Assembly (NCBI RefSeq): GCF_051659545.1
Contig: NZ_JBOFOR010000092.1
Location: forward strand, 1-36,187
DNA length: 36,187 bases
DNA from: JBOFOR01 sp051659545
Lineage (GTDB): Bacteria; Bacillota; Clostridia; Peptostreptococcales; Peptostreptococcaceae
Direction: 5' to 3'
Shown: positions 23,063 through 31,255 of the stretch, piece after piece
Layout of the letters: each line of letters starts with the position of its first letter
Numbering within the stretch: position 1 is the stretch's first letter
Program-made: the position numbers and the translations under genes
The notes under the pieces: generated by a model
Told to the model about the DNA's origin: nothing
Database searches by the model: none
What the model saw: only the letters and a program-made list of their open reading frames with translations

Positions 23063-23845
23063 ATGAAAAATATAGAAAATAAAAATTATAATATATTCAG
23101 CCAGGTAATGAATATATTATTAGACTTTATATACCCAGATAATATAAGTTGTATATTATGTGATAAACCAATCAAGAAAACTAACACATATTCACTGTGT
23201 AAGGAGTGTTTTAATGAAATGAGGTTTATACTTGATGGTTGTATAAAATGTGGAAAGCCTATAATATATCATTCCTTAGAAAAGCAGGACATTTGTGGAT
23301 GTAGTTATTGTTTTAATAAATCTTTTTACTTTGATAAGGCAATATCGTGTATAGAGTACACAGATATAAGCAAAAAAATAATATTCAAATTTAAGTATAA
23401 AAATAGTACTTACATAAGTAGATATATAGCTAGTATTATGAAAGAAAAGTTAGAGCTAGAAAATCTAAAATTTGAATATATATTATTTGTACCATTACAT
23501 AAAAAGAGACTGAGAAAAAGAGGATTTAATCAAACTCAAAAAATAGCAAAAGATTTAAGTAAATTAATAAACACGCCTGTACTAGATAAAATAGAAAGAA
23601 AGATTTACACAAAAAAACTATTTAAGCTTAGCAAAGAACAAAGGTATAAAGAATTAAAAAATACGTTTATTTTAAAGGATAAGGAACAAGAACTAAAAAA
23701 CAAAAATATTTTGATTGTAGATGATATATTAACTACTGGTTCTACAGTAAATGAAATTTCTAAAATCTTAAAATTAAATGGAGTTAACAAAGTATTTGTA
23801 ATAACTCTTTTAACTGGACATAACGATTGTTATGTTGTGGAATAA
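23063..23845 (+). CDS. comFC: ComFC-family phosphoribosyltransferase-like competence protein
   Basis: ComFC proteins assist natural transformation after DNA uptake. The N-terminus holds paired cysteines of a zinc-binding region: CILC (30-33), CKEC (46-49), CIKC (60-63) and CGCSYC (78-83). The C-terminal phosphoribosyltransferase domain has the LVDDILTTGSTVNE-type loop (here LIVDDILTTGSTVNE, about 220-234) and HKKRLRKRGFNQ, a ComFC hallmark. The 260-aa length is usual. ATG 23063 lies 3 bp after recD2 with no good ribosome site of its own, so translation is probably coupled. The helicase comFA is not adjacent; its absence here says nothing about the rest of the genome. Confidence 0.92.
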   Translation: MKNIENKNYNIFSQVMNILLDFIYPDNISCILCDKPIKKTNTYSLCKECFNEMRFILDGCIKCGKPIIYHSLEKQDICGCSYCFNKSFYFDKAISCIEYTDISKKIIFKFKYKNSTYISRYIASIMKEKLELENLKFEYILFVPLHKKRLRKRGFNQTQKIAKDLSKLINTPVLDKIERKIYTKKLFKLSKEQRYKELKNTFILKDKEQELKNKNILIVDDILTTGSTVNEISKILKLNGVNKVFVITLLTGHNDCYVVE

Positions 23846-23852
23846 ATTTATA

Positions 23853-23881
23853 TTGACATATTAAATAGAAAATATTAAAAT
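23853..23881 (+). promoter_or_regulatory. Sigma-A promoter of the raiA-motif RNA
   Basis: -35 TTGACA (23853-23858), exact 17-base spacer, -10 TAAAAT (23876-23881). The start falls close to 23889, matching the first base of the RNA's terminal helix. It is the cleanest sigma-A match in the window. Confidence 0.75.
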
Positions 23882-23889
23882 AAATAAGT

Positions 23890-24096
23890 GATATTTAGGT
23901 CTGTGGTTGAAAGTCCAAGCCAGTCGCAGGCAAAGGGATCCACGTAAGTTAATTCTAAAAATTGAGTTAATGATCATGGTGCGGCTTAGAAGTAAGACCT
24001 ACCGATAATAAATCGAGAGAGTTAGTAGTGCGGCGAACCCAAGCGAACTCTCCAGTAGGCGAGTGTGGGGTCAAAAACCAGGTCAGCTAAATATCC
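23890..24096 (+). ncRNA. raiA-motif structured RNA
   Basis: A GC-rich, gene-free island in very AT-rich flanks, about 207 bases. The ends pair: GATATTTAG (23890-23898) with CTAAATATC (24087-24095). Conserved-looking interior blocks include TGGTTGAAAGTCCAAGCCAG, GGGATCCACG and GTGCGGCGAACCCAAGCGAA. Its size, its place just upstream of the raiA/hpf gene, and its own promoter and terminator fit the raiA motif, a large noncoding RNA reported in Clostridia and linked by published work to sporulation and aggregation phenotypes. It is not tmRNA, 6S or RNase P by signature. The identification is from recalled features, not an alignment. Confidence 0.82.
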
Positions 24097-24100
24097 AAAA

Positions 24101-24123
24101 AGTACCTTAAAGGTGCTTTTTTT
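24101..24123 (+). terminator. Terminator of the raiA-motif RNA
   Basis: The stem AGTACCT/AGGTGCT (one G-U) with a short loop is followed by eight or more T. It starts five bases after the RNA's closing helix, supporting an independent transcript. Confidence 0.8.
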
Positions 24124-24133
24124 TATTTTAAAA

Positions 24134-24192
24134 TATAAAATATGAAAAATTTCTAAAAAAATTTTTTAGAAATTTTAGTATAAAATATGAAA
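24134..24192. repeat. 15-bp dyad flanked by a 14-bp direct repeat
   Basis: The arms 24146-24160 (AAAATTTCTAAAAAA) and 24162-24176 are perfect reverse complements around one base. The 14-mer TATAAAATATGAAA occurs on both sides (24134-24147 and 24179-24192), 45 bp apart. The dyad is followed by no clean T-run. It could be a protein-binding site or a second transcription stop. Confidence 0.8.
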
Positions 24193-24236
24193 TTACGACA
24201 TAAATACACAAATTAATAACAGTTAACAATAGTATT

Positions 24237-24341
24237 TGTGGATAACTAGTAATTAAAAAATAGCTTAAAATACAGAAAACTAAAGTTATTAACAATTTTA
24301 TCCACATTGTCCACAGGTGAAACGATTAATATTAATCCACA
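24237..24341. promoter_or_regulatory. DnaA-box cluster upstream of hpf
   Basis: Four sites occur in 105 bp: a perfect TTATCCACA on the minus strand (24245-24237), a perfect TTATCCACA on the plus strand (24298-24306), an abutting TTGTCCACA (24307-24315, one mismatch) and TAATCCACA (24333-24341, one mismatch). The surroundings are AT-rich with no ORF. Matching the DnaA consensus is direct observation; binding is inferred. Confidence 0.7.
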
Positions 24342-24430
24342 TGTATAATTTTAAAATAATATTAAAGTTGTAATTAAATGAAATTTCTCTTTGGTTGTAT
24401 ATATTAAATTATAAAAGTTAACAATAAAAT

Positions 24431-24459
24431 AAAGGATTATAGAAATGAATGACGAATAT
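24431..24459 (+). promoter_or_regulatory. Sigma-H-type promoter of hpf
   Basis: AAAGGATTA (24431-24439) and GACGAATAT (24451-24459) with an 11-base spacer match the Bacillus sigma-H consensus RNAGGAWWW-N11/12-RNNGAATWW at every defined position. The start would be near 24466, giving a leader of about 70 bases before hpf. Bacillus hpf (yvyD) is known to have sigma-H and sigma-B promoters. Confidence 0.7.
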
Positions 24460-24533
24460 ATTATAAAAGTATAAAAAAATTTATATAAACTATAATTTTT
24501 TTTATACTGATATAACTGAAGGGAGATGTTCTT

Positions 24534-25076
24534 ATGAATATAATAATATCTGGAAAACAAATGGAATTAACAGATGGTATCAAAGGTGCTATAGAAGAGA
24601 AATTAGGAAGATTGGATTTCTACCTTCATCCAGAAACAGAAGTAAAGGTTACTGTTAGTGCTAAAAAAGCTAGACAAAAAATTGAAGTTACAATAATACC
24701 TATAAGTGGACCAATAATAAGAGCTGAGGATATAGAAGAAAATTTATATGCAGCTATAGATATTGTATATGATAAGTTAAATAAGCAATTAAGAAGGTAT
24801 AAAAATAGATTACAAGATAGACATCAAAAAAATCAAAGTATTAGATTTGAAACAGTTGAAACACCTGATGTAGAGGTTGAAGAAGAGGATGATTTCCAAA
24901 TAACTATAGAAAGAAACAAAAAGTTTGATATGAAACCTATGAGTGCTGAAGAAGCTGTGTTACAAATGGAATTAATAGAACATGATTTCTATATGTTTAG
25001 AAATATAGATACAGATGAGATATCTATAGTATATAAACGTAAAACTGGTGGTTATGGACTGATAGAACACGAATAA
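24534..25076 (+). CDS. hpf: Long-form ribosome hibernation promoting factor (HPF/RaiA/YvyD)
   Basis: Dimerises 70S ribosomes into inactive 100S particles in stationary phase or stress. The N-terminal S30AE domain (residues 1-100: MNIIISGKQMELTDGIKGAI, LHPETEVKVTVSAKKARQKIE, DLYAAIDIVYDKL-like helix) binds the 30S. A short linker rich in E/D (about 110-125) leads to the C-terminal dimerisation domain (KKFDMKPMSAEEAVLQMELI to the end). At 180 aa it is the long form, which dimerises ribosomes without RMF. The ATG follows GAAGGGAG. Upstream lie a sigma-H promoter, DnaA boxes and the raiA-motif RNA; a terminator follows. Confidence 0.96.
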   Translation: MNIIISGKQMELTDGIKGAIEEKLGRLDFYLHPETEVKVTVSAKKARQKIEVTIIPISGPIIRAEDIEENLYAAIDIVYDKLNKQLRRYKNRLQDRHQKNQSIRFETVETPDVEVEEEDDFQITIERNKKFDMKPMSAEEAVLQMELIEHDFYMFRNIDTDEISIVYKRKTGGYGLIEHE

Positions 25077-25094
25077 AAAATTAAAATTTAAAGT

Positions 25095-25132
25095 AAAGCT
25101 ATCAATAAATTAATTATTGATAGCTTTTTTAG
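25095..25132 (+). terminator. Terminator of hpf
   Basis: The stem AAAGCTATCAATA/TATTGATAGCTTT (13 bp) with an AT loop is followed by T6. Confidence 0.88.
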
Positions 25133-25209
25133 TAAATAATATTACCATATAGTTTTTTTATGGTAAAATGATATATAGTACAAAAAATACGTTGGGAGGC
25201 ATATTAAAC

Positions 25210-27882
25210 ATGAGTTTTTTAGATAGTTTATTTAATATGGCAGATAAAAAAGAAATAAAAAAGTTTAATAAAATAGTAGATAACATAGATTTATTAGAAC
25301 CTAGATTTGGAGAAATGTCTGACAAAGAGCTAAAAGAGATGACTAATATATTTAAGGATAGATTATCACAAGGGGAAAGCATAGACGATATATTACCAGA
25401 AGCATTTGCGGTAGTAAGGGAAGCATCAAAAAGAGTGTTAGGAATGAGACACTATGGTGTTCAGCTTATAGGTGGTATGGTTCTTCATCAAGGTAGAATT
25501 GCTGAAATGAAAACAGGGGAAGGTAAAACATTAGTTGCAACAGCACCAGTATATTTAAATGCTCTTACTGGTAAAGGGGTACATGTAGTTACAGTAAATG
25601 ATTACTTAGCAAAACGTGATAAAGAGCAAATGGGAAAAGTATACGAATTCTTAGGTATGACAGTTGGGGTTATAGTGCACGGACAAAACCCACAAGTAAG
25701 AAGAGAACAATATAAATGTGATATAACATACGGAACAAATAACGAGTACGGATTTGATTACCTAAAAGACAATATGGTAATTCACAAAGAACAAATGGTT
25801 CAAAGAGAATTGAATTATGCTATCGTAGATGAGGTGGACTCTATATTAGTGGATGAAGCTAGAACTCCCCTTATAATATCTGGACCTGGGGATAAATCAA
25901 CTCATTTATATGCAGATGCTAATACATTTGTATTAACATTAAAAGAAGATAATTATGAAATAGACGAAAAGCAGAAATCAGTATCTTTAACAGAATCAGG
26001 CATACAAAAGGCAGAGGTTTATTTTAATGTAGATAATATAACTGATGTAGCTCATATGGAATTATATCACCATATAAATCAAGCATTGAAAGCACATTGT
26101 ATAATGAAGAGAGATGTAGATTATGTTAGTAAAGATGGAGAAATAATAATAGTCGATGAATTTACAGGAAGATTAATGTTTGGTAGAAGATATTCGGAAG
26201 GATTACACCAAGCAATTGAAGCAAAAGAAGGATTAAAAATACAAAGAGAATCTAAAACTTTAGCTACAGTAACATTCCAAAATTATTTCAGAATGTACAA
26301 TAAGCTTTCTGGTATGACAGGTACTGCAAAAACAGAAGAAGAAGAATTTAAAGCAATATACAAAATGGATGTTGTTCAAGTTCCTACTAATAAAGAAGTT
26401 AAAAGAGATGACTTAGCAGATGCTGTATACAAAAATACAAAAGGTAAGTTTAATGCTGTAGTGGAAGACATCATAGAAAGACATGCAAACAAGCAACCAG
26501 TACTTGTTGGTACAGTATCAATAGAAACTTCAGAGCTATTGTCTCACTTATTAAAGAGAAGAGGAGTTAAGCATGAAGTATTAAATGCTAAGCACCATGA
26601 TAAAGAAGCAGAAATAATTGCTCAAGCAGGTAGATTAGGTTCTGTTACTATAGCAACAAATATGGCTGGTCGTGGTACGGATATAGTTTTAGGTGGTAAC
26701 CCAACTTTCCTTACGAAAAGAGAAATGAAGAGATTAGGTTATGATGAAGCAGTAATAAACAAAGTAGATGCTTCTTTAGAAGGTATAGATGAAGAAGGAA
26801 ATGAAGATTTATTTGCGGGAAGAGCTGAATACAAAAAGCTCTATGAAGAATTCAAAAAGAAAACTGAAGAAGAGCAAGCTGAAGTTGTTAAAGCAGGTGG
26901 ACTTGTTATAATAGGTACAGAAAGACATGAATCTAGAAGAATAGATAACCAATTAAGAGGACGTGCTGGTCGTCAAGGTGACCCAGGTAGCTCAAGATTC
27001 TACATATCTCTAGAAGATGATTTAATGAGACTATTTGGTAGCGAAAAAATATCTTCTGTCGTAGAAAAAATAGGTTTAGAAGAAGATATGCCTATAGAGC
27101 ATAAAATGTTATCTAAATCTATAGAAGGTGCCCAAAAGAAAGTTGAAGGTAGAAACTTTGGTATAAGAAAGCACGTACTTCAATACGATGATGTTATGAA
27201 TAAGCAAAGAGAAACTATATATGCAGAAAGAAGAAGAGTATTAGAAGGAGAAAACCTTCAAGATCAAGTACAAAACATGATACAAGCACTTATAGAAGAA
27301 GCAGCTAGAGCATATTCTCAAGATGAAGGATTAAATATTGATGGATTTAGAGACTATTTATATCACTTATTTATGCCTAAAGGAAGTATAGAAATTCCAG
27401 ATATGGAAAAACTTAATACAGCTGAAATAGTAGAGGCTGTTTATGAGATAGCAATGAAGATATACAATGGAAAAGAAGATAGAATAGGTTCTGAGAGAAT
27501 GAGAGAAGTAGAAAGAGTAATTCTTCTTCAAGCAGTAGATAATCATTGGATAGACCATATAGATGCTATGGATCAATTACGTCAAGGTATCGGTCTACGT
27601 GCAATAGGTCAAATAGACCCAGTTATAGCATATACAAATGAAGGATTTGAGATGTTTAATGAAATGAACACTCATATACAAGAAGATACAATAAGATACT
27701 TATTTAACATAACTATAGAAGAACCTGTAGAAAGAAAGCAAGTTGTAGATGTGGATAAACTATCATCTAATGCTGATAATGGACCTGAGAGCAAGACAGT
27801 TAAAAAAGATGAATCTATAGGTAGAAATGATGATTGCCCTTGTGGAAGTGGAAAGAAATACAAAAAGTGTTGTGGCAGATAG
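25210..27882 (+). CDS. secA: Preprotein translocase ATPase SecA
   Basis: Motor that drives unfolded preproteins through SecYEG. Features of the 890-aa protein: Walker A MKTGEGKTLVAT (around 100-111), VNDYLAKRD, DEVDSILVDEARTPLIIS, the preprotein cross-linking region, the C-terminal helicase motifs TNMAGRGTDIVLGGNP and QLRGRAGRQGDPGSSRFYISLEDDLM, a scaffold and wing, and the zinc-binding tail CPCGSGKKYKKCCGR, which binds SecB-like partners or lipids. I choose ATG 25210, with GGGAGGC at 25193-25199. An upstream in-frame ATG at 25168 would add 14 non-family residues and lacks a ribosome site. prfB starts 15 bases after its stop. Confidence 0.97.
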   Translation: MSFLDSLFNMADKKEIKKFNKIVDNIDLLEPRFGEMSDKELKEMTNIFKDRLSQGESIDDILPEAFAVVREASKRVLGMRHYGVQLIGGMVLHQGRIAEMKTGEGKTLVATAPVYLNALTGKGVHVVTVNDYLAKRDKEQMGKVYEFLGMTVGVIVHGQNPQVRREQYKCDITYGTNNEYGFDYLKDNMVIHKEQMVQRELNYAIVDEVDSILVDEARTPLIISGPGDKSTHLYADANTFVLTLKEDNYEIDEKQKSVSLTESGIQKAEVYFNVDNITDVAHMELYHHINQALKAHCIMKRDVDYVSKDGEIIIVDEFTGRLMFGRRYSEGLHQAIEAKEGLKIQRESKTLATVTFQNYFRMYNKLSGMTGTAKTEEEEFKAIYKMDVVQVPTNKEVKRDDLADAVYKNTKGKFNAVVEDIIERHANKQPVLVGTVSIETSELLSHLLKRRGVKHEVLNAKHHDKEAEIIAQAGRLGSVTIATNMAGRGTDIVLGGNPTFLTKREMKRLGYDEAVINKVDASLEGIDEEGNEDLFAGRAEYKKLYEEFKKKTEEEQAEVVKAGGLVIIGTERHESRRIDNQLRGRAGRQGDPGSSRFYISLEDDLMRLFGSEKISSVVEKIGLEEDMPIEHKMLSKSIEGAQKKVEGRNFGIRKHVLQYDDVMNKQRETIYAERRRVLEGENLQDQVQNMIQALIEEAARAYSQDEGLNIDGFRDYLYHLFMPKGSIEIPDMEKLNTAEIVEAVYEIAMKIYNGKEDRIGSERMREVERVILLQAVDNHWIDHIDAMDQLRQGIGLRAIGQIDPVIAYTNEGFEMFNEMNTHIQEDTIRYLFNITIEEPVERKQVVDVDKLSSNADNGPESKTVKKDESIGRNDDCPCGSGKKYKKCCGR

Positions 27883-27897
27883 TTTTGGAGGGTTCAA

Positions 27898-29008
27898 ATG
27901 TTAAATGTACAAGATTATAGAAACAGTGTGGAGAAGATGTCTTCAAATATAGAAGAATTGAGGGTTTCTCTTTGACATTGCTTCACTATGTCTTAAAATA
28001 AATGAATATGAAGAAAAAATGAATGAGCAAGATTTTTGGAATGATAATGAAAAAGCTCAAAAAGTACTTCAAGAAAATAAATCACTTAAAGAAACTATAG
28101 AGGAATATAATTTTCTTAAAGAAGCTTTAGAAGAAATAGAGATTCTAATAGAATTAGGTTTAGAAGAAAGTGATGAGTCTATTGAAAAAGAAATAGAACA
28201 AAATATATCAAACCTTGAAAAAGAAATAGATGCAGTAAGAATAAAGACTCTTTTAAGTGGAGAATATGACAAAAATAATGCTATACTGTCTATAAATGCA
28301 GGTACAGGTGGATTAGATGCTCAGGATTGGGCTCAAATGTTACTTAGAATGTATATCAGATGGAGTGAAGGTAAAGGTTATAAGGTTAGGGTATTGGATA
28401 TGATATCAGATCCTGAAGCTGGAATAAAAAGTGCTACTTTATCTATAGAAGGCTTAAATTCTTATGGATACTTAAAAAGTGAAAAAGGAGTACACCGTAT
28501 GGTTAGGATATCACCTTTTGACCCATCAGGAAAAAGACATACATCATTTGCATCTATAGATGTTATACCAGAATTAGATGAAAGTGTAGAGATAGATATT
28601 AATCCTGTAGATTTGAAAATTGACACATACAGAGCATCTGGTGCAGGAGGACAACATGTAAATACTACTGACTCTGCAGTAAGGATAACACATATACCTA
28701 CAGGTGTTGTAGTTCAATGTCAAAATGAGCGATCTCAACACAAAAATAAAGACACAGCTATGAGAATGCTTATGGCTAAGTTAATAGAGCTTAAGGAACT
28801 TGAGCAAAAAGAAAAGATAGAAGATATACAAGGTAAGTACTCTCAAATAACTTGGGGAAGCCAAATCAGATCTTATGTATTCCAACCATATAAACTAGTC
28901 AAAGATCATAGAACTAATGCGGAAATGGGAAATGTAGACAGTGTTATGGATGGTAATGTAGATTTATTTATAAATGAATATTTAAAAATGAATAAATCAA
29001 AAAAATAA
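27898..29008 (+). CDS. prfB: Peptide chain release factor 2, with programmed +1 frameshift
   Basis: Recognises UGA and UAA stop codons and triggers peptide release. The gene is in two frames. A 25-codon leader from ATG 27898 (ribosome site GGAGG) ends CTT TGA at 27970-27975, and the main part continues in the +1 frame from GAC at 27974. The slippery site CTTTGAC with an upstream AGGG internal Shine-Dalgarno-like stretch (27961-27964) is the classic RF2 autoregulation: low RF2 makes ribosomes pause at UGA and shift. The full protein is about 369 aa. The main part has the stop-recognition tripeptide SPF (ISPFDPSGKRH) and the peptidyl-hydrolysis motif GAGGQHVNTTDSAVR. Co-transcribed with secA. 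Confidence 0.97.
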
Positions 29009-29015
29009 CTAAAGT

Positions 29016-29050
29016 AAGGGCTTGAGAATTTAATTCTTGAGCCTTATTTT
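29016..29050 (+). terminator. Terminator of secA-prfB
   Basis: A hairpin of about 12 bp, with wobbles, between AAGGGCTTGAGAA (29016-29028) and TTCTTGAGCCTT (29034-29045), ending in a short T-run. Confidence 0.7.
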
Positions 29051-29092
29051 AGAGTTATTATATTAAAAAATTATAGAAAAGGAAGAGATTTT

Positions 29093-31234
29093 ATGAACAT
29101 ATATGAATTTTTAAAAGTAGAATTTAACCTTAGAGATGAGCAAATAAACAACACAATAAAGCTTATAGATGATGGAAATACAATACCATTCATTGCTAGA
29201 TATAGAAAAGAAATGACAGGAGAAATGAGTGACGTTACATTAAGAGAATTCTATGATAAATTAATGTACCTAAGAAATTTACAAAAAAGAAAAGAAGATG
29301 TAGTAAGAATAATAGAAGAACAAGGTAAGCTTACAGAAGAAATAAAAAGAAATGTAGAACTTTCAAAAACTCTTCAAGAAGTAGAAGATATATATGCACC
29401 TTTTAAACAAAAGAAAAGAACAAGGGCAACTATAGCAAAAGAAAAAGGATTAGAAGGATTAGCTTTAGCTATATTAAATAGTAATATAGAAAACTTAGAA
29501 ATAGAAGCTAAAAATTACTTAAATGAAGAGAAAGAAGTAAATACAATAGAAGATGCTATAAAGGGAGCAAAAGATATAATTGCAGAAGTAGTTTCTGATA
29601 ATGCAAAAATTAGAAAGTATATAAGAGAACTTATTTTAAGAGAAGGTGTAATAGCTACTAAAAATGCAACAGAAGAAAAGTCTGTATATGATATGTACTA
29701 TGATTATAGTGAAGGTGTAAAAAGTATAGCACCCCATAGAGTCTTAGCTATAAATAGAGGAGAAAAAGAAAACGTCTTAAAAGTAAAAGTAGAAATTAAT
29801 AATGAAAAAGTAGTAAATCATATAATCAATGAATATGTAAAAAAAGAAAATCTAAAAAACAAAAATGAAATAATACAATCTATAGAAGATGCCTACAAAA
29901 GATTGATATTCCCTTCAATAGAAAGAGAAGTAAGAAATCACCTAACAGAAATTGCACAGGAAAGAGCTATAAGTGTATTTGGAAAAAATATAAAGAGTTT
30001 ACTATTACAACCGCCAGTCAAAGATAAAGTTGTTATGGGTTTTGACCCTGCTTTTAGGACAGGTTGTAAGATAGCAGTAGTTGATAAGAATGGTAAACTA
30101 TTAGAAACTATAACTGTATATCCTACAGAGCCTCAAAACAATGTAGAAGGTGCAAAAAATACATTAGTAGGATTAATAGATAAATACGCCGTAGATATAA
30201 TTGCTATAGGTAATGGAACTGCATCAAGAGAATCTGAAAAAATTGTATCAGACATGATAAAAGAAATAGATAAAGACGTTCAATATGTAATTGTAAGTGA
30301 AGCAGGAGCATCTGTGTATTCTGCATCAGAACTTGCTACTGAAGAACATCCAGATATAAATGTATCTTTAAGAGGTGCTATATCAATAGGAAGAAGATTA
30401 CAAGACCCATTAGCTGAACTTGTTAAAATTGACCCTAAGAGTATTGGTGTAGGTCAATATCAACATGATTTAAATCAAAAAAGACTACAAGAGGTTTTAG
30501 GTGGAGTAGTAGAAGATTCGGTAAATAGTGTAGGTGTAAATTTAAATACAGCGTCTTACTCTTTATTAGAACATATAGCTGGAATAAGTAATAGTATTGC
30601 TAAAAATATAGTAGCTTATAGAGAAGAAAATGGAGATTTTACATCAAGAGCACAATTAAAGAAAGTTAAAAGATTAGGTCCTCAAGCCTTTACTCAATGT
30701 GCTGGATTTATGAGAATTTTGGATGCTAAAAATCCTTTAGATAATACAGGAGTACATCCTGAAAGTTATGATATATGCAAAAAAATGTTAGAGCTATTAG
30801 GATACTCACTAAAAGATATAGAAAACAAAAACATAGAAGATATAGATTCTAAAATTAATGAAATAGGAATAAAATCATTAAGTGAGCAATTAGAAATAGG
30901 CCAAGTAACTTTAAAAGATATAATTGATGAAATAAAGAAACCAGGAAGAGATCCAAGAGAAGAAGGAATAAAGCCTATACTTAGAACGGATGTTTTAAAA
31001 ATAGAGGATATACAAGAAGATATGGTACTAAAAGGAACTGTAAGAAACGTAGTAGACTTTGGGGCCTTTGTTGATATAGGAATAAAAAATGACGGTTTAG
31101 TTCATAAATCTCAAATGAGTAAATCATTTGTAAAGGATCCTATGACTATAGTTACAGTAGGAGATATAATAGATGTAAAAGTCATAGGAGTAGATATGAA
31201 CAAGCAAAGAGTAGCTTTATCTATGAAGATTTAA
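29093..31234 (+). CDS. tex: Tex-family RNA-binding transcription accessory protein
   Basis: A conserved nucleic-acid-binding protein thought to act with the transcription machinery; in several pathogens it affects toxin or stress gene expression. The 713-aa order is complete: an N-terminal helical region (IPFIARYRKEMTGEMSD, LRNLQKRKEDVVRIIEEQGKL), a YqgF/RuvC-like domain around residues 310-440 (MGFDPAFRTGCKIAVVDKNG), helix-hairpin-helix repeats (LLEHIAGISNSIAKNIVAYREENG, AFTQCAGFMRI), and the C-terminal S1 domain (GTVRNVVDFGAFVDIGIKNDGLVH). ATG 29093 follows GGAAGAG. The amidohydrolase gene starts 21 bases after its stop. Confidence 0.95.
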   Translation: MNIYEFLKVEFNLRDEQINNTIKLIDDGNTIPFIARYRKEMTGEMSDVTLREFYDKLMYLRNLQKRKEDVVRIIEEQGKLTEEIKRNVELSKTLQEVEDIYAPFKQKKRTRATIAKEKGLEGLALAILNSNIENLEIEAKNYLNEEKEVNTIEDAIKGAKDIIAEVVSDNAKIRKYIRELILREGVIATKNATEEKSVYDMYYDYSEGVKSIAPHRVLAINRGEKENVLKVKVEINNEKVVNHIINEYVKKENLKNKNEIIQSIEDAYKRLIFPSIEREVRNHLTEIAQERAISVFGKNIKSLLLQPPVKDKVVMGFDPAFRTGCKIAVVDKNGKLLETITVYPTEPQNNVEGAKNTLVGLIDKYAVDIIAIGNGTASRESEKIVSDMIKEIDKDVQYVIVSEAGASVYSASELATEEHPDINVSLRGAISIGRRLQDPLAELVKIDPKSIGVGQYQHDLNQKRLQEVLGGVVEDSVNSVGVNLNTASYSLLEHIAGISNSIAKNIVAYREENGDFTSRAQLKKVKRLGPQAFTQCAGFMRILDAKNPLDNTGVHPESYDICKKMLELLGYSLKDIENKNIEDIDSKINEIGIKSLSEQLEIGQVTLKDIIDEIKKPGRDPREEGIKPILRTDVLKIEDIQEDMVLKGTVRNVVDFGAFVDIGIKNDGLVHKSQMSKSFVKDPMTIVTVGDIIDVKVIGVDMNKQRVALSMKI

Positions 31235-31255
31235 GCTATATTAGGAGGAGAATAT

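Noticed and set aside
25168..25209. Upstream in-frame start for SecA
   Set aside because: No ribosome site before it, while GGGAGGC is well placed for ATG 25210, where family similarity begins.
27898..28018. Apparent broken 5' end of prfB
   Set aside because: The CTTTGAC site is the conserved programmed frameshift, not damage or a sequencing error.
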